Below are positions 8,394-12,441 of a stretch of DNA of 12,441 nt, in pieces. The notes under the pieces were generated by a model. It saw only the letters and a program-made list of their open reading frames with translations. It ran no database searches and was not told the DNA's origin. The translations under genes and the position numbers were made by a program. The stretch comes from Podochytrium sp. JEL0797. Its lineage: Eukaryota > Chytridiomycota > Chytridiomycetes > Chytridiales > Chytriomycetaceae. The stretch's first letter is position 1. Every line of letters starts with the position of its first letter. The DNA lies in NCBI GenBank assembly GCA_027596195.1, contig JADGJG010000791.1, positions 1-12,441 of the forward strand. The letters are read 5' to 3'.

Positions 8394-8591
8394 ATGTCAG
8401 CCGCGGATTCATTTGCCTTAATGAGCACCTGCGAAACCGAGTCACACTATTCAATCCCGTCTGTGAGCTGGGGCGCGACATGGGAGCAGGCATTCCGAGG
8501 TCTCAAACGTGATTTTCCATGGTTTCACCCTTGTGACTCAAGAATCTCTCAGGGACGAGAGCGCCGGTTTTGGTTCCCAGATATTCTTTGA
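8394..8591 (+). CDS. Small Trp/Phe-rich hypothetical ORF
   Basis: A 65-aa frame from ATG to TGA beginning MSAADSFALMSTCETESHYS, then SVSWGATWEQAFRGLKRDFP and a basic aromatic end. The first ~46 residues read like protein, with a patterned W/F spacing. The tail is less convincing, and a second frame overlapping it (QIFFDVIYSKNNHLNLSDS) is also open, so an intron with a GTGAGC donor at 8463 is possible. No family recognised; it may be a chance frame. Confidence 0.25.
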   Translation: MSAADSFALMSTCETESHYSIPSVSWGATWEQAFRGLKRDFPWFHPCDSRISQGRERRFWFPDIL

Positions 8592-8871
8592 CGTCATATA
8601 CTCGAAGAATAACCATTTGAATCTCTCTGATTCATAATTCTTAAACCCCCGTTTGTTGAGGTGTCGATGTCCTTGTCATCCTTGTCACTGTCCCCACTTC
8701 ATCCAACGTAAACAGCAGCCCCACCTTCTCTTAAAATAACGGAACAATAAACTCGAGCAACGCGGTTTGGAACAGCCAACTTGGGGTTGATTGACGAACA
8801 TGGGGCTCCACCTTGGGCTTTACCGATGGGAGCGAGTGGAGGCGATGAAAGGCGACAGCCAGCGCAACGCT

Positions 8872-9153
8872 TTAGACGACCCTCTGCTTCACGAGGACCG
8901 CGTCGCGTTGCATGGCCTCGCGGGTGAGATGAGCGAGGAACTTGACCTCGCAAACTTAATCCCACCTCGCATCTTGAGAACTCCCCATTGAAAAACAAGT
9001 ACTCTTAACATCTATTTGTCCAGCAAGGAATCCTTCCAAGGCAAATGAATCAAATGAGATTTCCAATTCTTTCCGAGGAATCGGCAGCTTGCCCAATTTT
9101 TTTTTCTCTCTTGCCAACAAGCCTTCGCAAACCCGCAACCCCTTTCCACACAT
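8872..9153 (-). CDS. Putative small two-exon gene, function unknown
   Basis: Exons 9153-9010 and 8946-8872 join in phase 0 through a 63-nt intron (GTTAAG..GAG), matching the size of the confirmed introns nearby. They give 72 aa: MCGKGLRVCEGLLAREKKKL, then IPRKELEISFDSFALEGFLA, ending VKFLAHLTREAMQRDAVLVK plus four residues and TAA. The second exon has strong third-position G/C preference and a clean amphipathic helix. Against it: its ATG (9153-9151) shares the palindrome CATG with the likely start of the carrier on the other strand, and the antisense frame over exon 2 (plus strand, 8800-8990) is also open. The true 5' end could lie further upstream, antisense to the carrier. I could not place it in a family. 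Confidence 0.35.
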
Positions 9154-10481
9154 GGTCCACCTGTCTGATTCGGCGTCATCAAGAGCCGGGATGGGTATCG
9201 TCGGAGCTGGTCTCGCAGGCTTTCTAGAACTCTTCATGTTCCACCCACTGGACACTGCTGCCAGTTGAGTCTCATTGTTTGATGATCCAGGCCCCGCCCC
9301 CCCTCTCCGCTCTCGACAAGGCCGAACTAACCGCTCCCCCCCTAATCGACAGAACGATTGATCAACCATAGAGGATGGGCTCTGAAAGATGGAGGCATCA
9401 AAAAGGTCATTTTCAAGGACGCTGCTGATCAGGGACTCTCCAAGAAAATCGGAAGTTTGTACCGGGCGTTTGGATATGCTGTTGGATACAAGATGCTGCA
9501 AAGGTGCGTTTGTGATATCCTGTTGATGTGGGCTGTATGGAGTGCCGGATGACATTGTGGCTAGTCAGCGGAATTGGCGGAGAGCCGGGATGGAGATCAT
9601 CACTTTGCCATCTTCTCACCCTGATCTGGACCACATTTCCCTCAGTACCACAATCATGAGAACCAAATCCAACTGATCATGTAACCGATTCCATTCACAG
9701 ATCCCTCCAATTCGGATCACATCCCATCGTCAACGACTACCTCAAAAAAAACCATCTCGCAACCTTCCAAGAACTCTACGGCGACCGCATGGCCAAAACC
9801 ATGATCTCAGGAACCTCCGGCTTCATGATTGGAACCCTCGAAGTCGTCCTCCTCCCACTCGACGCCCTCAAGGTAAAACGCCAAACCGGCGTCCAATTTA
9901 TGTCGTCAAAACCCTCCCCGGCCGCTCCCACTACCACCCCAGCTACCACCACCCCCCTCCACAAAGCATACTCCACCGCCGCCTCAAAACCCATCACCAA
10001 AGCCATGCAACCCATCCTCCAACACAACAACATCCACGCCCAAGCCATCCGGTACCGCCAATCCCCGCTCGGCATCCTCACAGGCCTCTACCGCGGCGCA
10101 ACATGGACCGCCACACGCAACAGTATCGGCCTCTTTGCCCTCTTTGGTGTCTCCACGTTCGTCAAAGAAGACATTATGAAACTCGACTCCCCGAATGCCC
10201 CACACGCGACAGTCACGCAACTCTTTCTCGCGAGTTTGGCGGGCGCGTTTGCGAGTATTGCGGTAGCGGCGCCGTTTGATGTCATCAAGGTGCGCATGCA
10301 GGCCACGTCGATTGATGCCGTGAGGGTGAGTGGGTGGGAGTTGTTGCAGAATTTGGTCAAGAATGAAGGGGTTTGGGCGTTGAGTAAAGGGGTGGTGCCA
10401 AAGATGATTGCGTCGGGGCCAAAGGTGGCGTTTTCGTTTACAGTTGCGCAGTGGTTGGCGGAATATTTTTCGCGCCTTTGA
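9152..10481 (+). CDS. Mitochondrial carrier protein, YFR045W-like, 3 exons
   Basis: Exons 9152-9263, 9353-9503 and 9701-10481 join in phase to 347 aa. It has the three carrier repeats with signature motifs HPLDTAAKR (31-39), LPLDALKVKR (139-148) and APFDVIKVR (278-286). The block LYRGATWTATRNSIGLFALF (217-236) and the end PKVAFSFTVAQWLAEYFSRL match the yeast YFR045W group of the SLC25 family. These proteins span the inner mitochondrial membrane six times; the substrate of this group is not established from sequence. The start could instead be the ATG at 9191 (MGIVGAG). Intron 1 is 89 nt with a GTTGAG donor and a CTAAT branch-like site; intron 2 is 197 nt, the longest here. The matrix loop after repeat 2 carries an extra Thr/Pro/Ala-rich stretch (about 151-210). 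Exon 3 changes composition: its first half is C-rich in third positions, its last 200 bases G-rich. An ATTAAA lies 59 bp past the stop (10540-10545). Confidence 0.92.
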
Positions 10482-10671
10482 AGGAGGTGTGTGAGTGGGG
10501 GCTTCTGTTTAAGGATCGCATCTATTGCATCTAGAGAAGATTAAATTGAATTATACAATCACGCGTGTGGAGTAAGCAAAATTTTGTGAAGGGAGAAAAT
10601 GCGACAGTTTGATAGGACCACTCGCTCAGCAACGACGGCTAAACTGCCTCTCAAAAGAATCTCGTAATATT
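10482..10671. other. Convergent 3' spacer
   Basis: A 190-bp spacer between the stop codons of two convergent genes. It holds the probable 3' UTRs of both and an ATTAAA poly(A)-like hexamer at 10540-10545 for the carrier. No gene seen. Confidence 0.6.
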
Positions 10672-12256
10672 TCAGTCAATTCGTCGCGCAGTCACAACAA
10701 ATCGAACATCATTCACAGGTTTGATGCAATGCTCATAATTCGTTTGCACGCTCTCGCCATCCTAGACACAAAAAAATATCACCAAAAAACGTTCACACAC
10801 TCGCGCCCACAAAGCAAAAAAACAAACCATAATCAACAAATCCCCATGCATCAACACCACCTTCAAGCAAACCCTCCTCTGCGCCACCCCCACGTCCACA
10901 CTATCCCCACCCACCGCCGCCGCCGCAGCCATATCTTCCTGGAAAGAAGCAGGAGGCGTCACAACAAACGCGTCTCCACCCGCCACAACCAGCGGTTCCA
11001 CACGAGGAGGAGGAGGAGGAGGAGGAGGAGGAGGAGGAGGAGGAGGAGGAAGTGGAGGCGGAGAAGGTTCCACAATCTGCTTCCCCACCCCACCACCACC
11101 ACCAACCCCCCCATTCCGCACGCCACCAGAAAAAACGGCATAAGGACTCAAATTACTCACACCACCCCCCATTTTCTTCTTCCCCACCCCACCACCACCA
11201 CCACCACCACCACCGCGACCCCCACCCCCACGACCCCCACGAGCACCCCATTCACCGCCCTTCCTCGGATTCATGGGAACTTGAATCCGATTCCCGAGTT
11301 GCACCCCACCACCACCACCACCACCACGGCTCGTGAATGCGTATTGATATGGCCGCTTTTTTGATGGCAGCGGCAGCAGCGGCGGTATTGAAGAGAGAGA
11401 TGGGTGGAAAGTTGTCGCGACGGCGGTGGGGGCACACGTGAGTGGGAAAAGGTGGGAGATGGTGGTCATCGGGATTGGTGCGACCCACGGACGTGGGGGT
11501 GGCAATGAGCCGGGGGTGTGATGAGACGACAAAGTTGGTGCAGTCAAGGGAAGGAGGATAGATGTACTTGGGAGAGTGTATCGCGAAAGAGACGGGAGGG
11601 AAGGCAGGGGTGTATGCGGCGGTGGTGGTGGTGGTGGTGGTGCTCCCGGGTGGAGGAGGGAGGAAAGCGGGGGTAAGGCGTATACAACGGGTCGAGTCGC
11701 TGATGACGAGAGTGCTGGTGGAGTCATACAGGGAACCCATGCGGGTACTAAAATCGGTTGCAATGAAGGAGGACCACCACCAGCCAAAGGCGCCATCGGC
11801 TCAATCGCAAACGGCGGGTCCACACGCATGGTTGAATCCGATACCCGAGTGGAAGACGACGACGGCACACCACCACTCAACGACTTTTTTCGACCCGAGA
11901 CTTGTCGTTCGCGAAAACACATCTCCGCCGTACTCCCAAAAGACCACGACAAGACAGTCGACCCGAGCCCCTTCTCATCATCCGAATGAAAATTCATTTT
12001 CTGACCTGCAAATGCATGCGCGCGTGTAAGAGATAGAGAGAGTGGTGCATGGGATCCGAAAAAAAACCTTCACCTTTCAAATAACCGAGAATCAGAAGCT
12101 CATTCATTTGAAACCGCGGAATGAGATCCTCAATGTGCTTGTACGCAGCCTTAACAGCTTCCGGAGAATCATTCGGATCCGTGCCTTCCATTTCATGAGC
12201 GTATCTATACGCGTGTCCGACATTGAACGAAAACTGTTGCGACAAGAATCCAGACA
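10672..12256 (-). CDS. AlkB-like 2-oxoglutarate/Fe(II) dioxygenase, 5'-partial
   Basis: Exons 12256-12074, 12005-10828 and 10761-10672 join in phase through 68- and 66-nt introns; the 5' end is outside the window. Seen: an N-terminal part (AYKHIEDLIPRFQMNELLIL), then QKMNFHSDDEKGLGSTVLSW with the metal-binding HxD (His at 11988-11986, Asp at 11982-11980) and SFGSTAEMCFRER. After a long insert come VCLKVVLMHGDLLIMDG, YEHCIKPVNDVRFVVTARR and a stop. The last block holds the distal iron-binding His (10731-10729) and the RxxxxxR that binds 2-oxoglutarate (Arg at 10704 and 10686). This is the AlkB-type double-stranded beta-helix, with all iron and cosubstrate residues present. AlkB-family enzymes oxidatively demethylate nucleic acids or proteins; the substrate is unknown here. 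Odd: about 333 Pro/Gly-rich residues (nt 11877-10879) interrupt the fold between FRER and VCLKVVL with no stop codon. They could be true protein or a GC-rich retained intron. No standard donor/acceptor pair in the right phase stands out. Confidence 0.85.
10879..11877 (-). repeat. Trinucleotide-repeat-rich segment inside the AlkB-like gene
   Basis: About 1 kb dominated by short triplet runs: GAG/GGA at 11004-11050 (polyproline on the coding strand), CAC/ACC at 11088-11105, 11191-11213 and 11308-11327 (polyglycine), and GGT at 11621-11642 (polyproline). The order in the protein is Pro/Ser/Leu-rich, then Gly-rich, then a run of about 14 Pro, then Ala/Val-rich. The uneven run lengths look like slippage expansions. 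Both plus-strand and other minus-strand frames are also long here simply because of composition. Confidence 0.85.
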
Positions 12257-12441
12257 CTGGAGAAAAAAAATAGACCATGGTCAAAACAGGGAAGAGGGAG
12301 TGAGAGAGAGAGAGGGGGGTATGGGGGGTGAGTCTTGGACTAAACCAGGCAAACAAAACCACCAAAAAACAAAAAGCACAGCAAAAACCCAAACAACAAC
12401 CCCCCACAAACCAACAAAAAAAACGCACCCAAGACAACAAA
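12257..12441 (-). other. Probable intron of the AlkB-like gene, running off the window
   Basis: The AlkB-like exon starts at 12256 after a strong pyrimidine tract and CAG (TATTTTTTTTCTCCAG on the minus strand, ending at 12257). The remaining 185 bases to the window edge are low-complexity: a GA run near 12300-12318, G runs to about 12330, and A/C-rich sequence after 12350. No exon is visible, so the intron is at least 185 nt, longer than most here, or an upstream exon lies outside. Confidence 0.6.

Noticed and set aside
8956..9555. Single long minus-strand frame of about 199 residues
   Set aside because: Most of it is antisense to carrier exons 1 and 2 and intron 1; only the part below 9153 is kept as an exon of the small candidate gene.
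10609..11364. Long plus-strand frame rich in Arg and His runs
   Set aside because: It is antisense to the AlkB-like exons and open only because of triplet repeats; it has no domain-like sequence.
11252..12029. Other long frames on both strands (minus 11740-11252, plus 11562-12029 and 11576-11989)
   Set aside because: Shadows of the low-complexity AlkB insert; composition explains their length.
12006..12440. Hydrophobic-looking minus frame from 12440 with Phe/Cys/Val runs
   Set aside because: It is the translation of A/C-rich intron DNA; only 12256-12074 reads as real exon.

Overview
The window is eukaryotic nuclear DNA. Five genes can be assembled with confidence from spliced exons. They contain 22 short introns, mostly 51-90 nt, with GT donors and AG acceptors and one outlier of 197 nt. 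Two of the genes, ENKD1 and TEX9, encode ciliary or centrosomal proteins. A third is a mitochondrial carrier of the type seen in yeast YFR045W, and a fourth is a fungal-looking AlkB-type dioxygenase. Compact introns, fungal-type genes and cilium genes together suggest a zoosporic (flagellated) fungus such as a chytrid. This is inference; no species can be named from the sequence.

Layout, left to right. Positions 1-78 are almost pure C. A minus-strand multi-exon gene of unknown function probably lies at 1078-259; its first three exons are plausible and its 3' end is unresolved. A 1.3 kb intergenic stretch follows, holding a 12-bp tandem repeat and an imperfect ~113-bp tandem duplication. Then come four genes on the minus strand, listed here in transcription order: a secreted, probably GPI-anchored Cys-repeat protein (7618-6521), TEX9 (6433-4502, 12 exons), DPM3 (4449-4036, 3 exons) and ENKD1 (3820-2406, 6 exons). 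The gaps between them are about 90, 50 and 215 bp. From 7.6 to 9.1 kb there are three weak small-gene candidates. A mitochondrial carrier is on the plus strand (9152-10481, 3 exons). Convergent to it is the 3' part of an AlkB-like 2-oxoglutarate/Fe(II) dioxygenase (12256-10672), whose 5' end is outside the window.

How the genes relate. ENKD1 and TEX9 point to the flagellar apparatus of a swimming spore. DPM3 anchors dolichol-phosphate-mannose synthase in the ER, which supplies mannose for GPI anchors, N-glycans and O-mannosylation; the neighbouring Ser/Thr/Pro-rich surface protein is the kind of product that would use it. There is no sign of an operon or a dedicated multi-gene system. The most unusual item is the AlkB-like gene: a ~333-residue, in-frame Pro/Gly-rich segment built from trinucleotide repeats separates the two halves of its catalytic fold. 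No tRNA, rRNA, transposon or CRISPR array was recognised.
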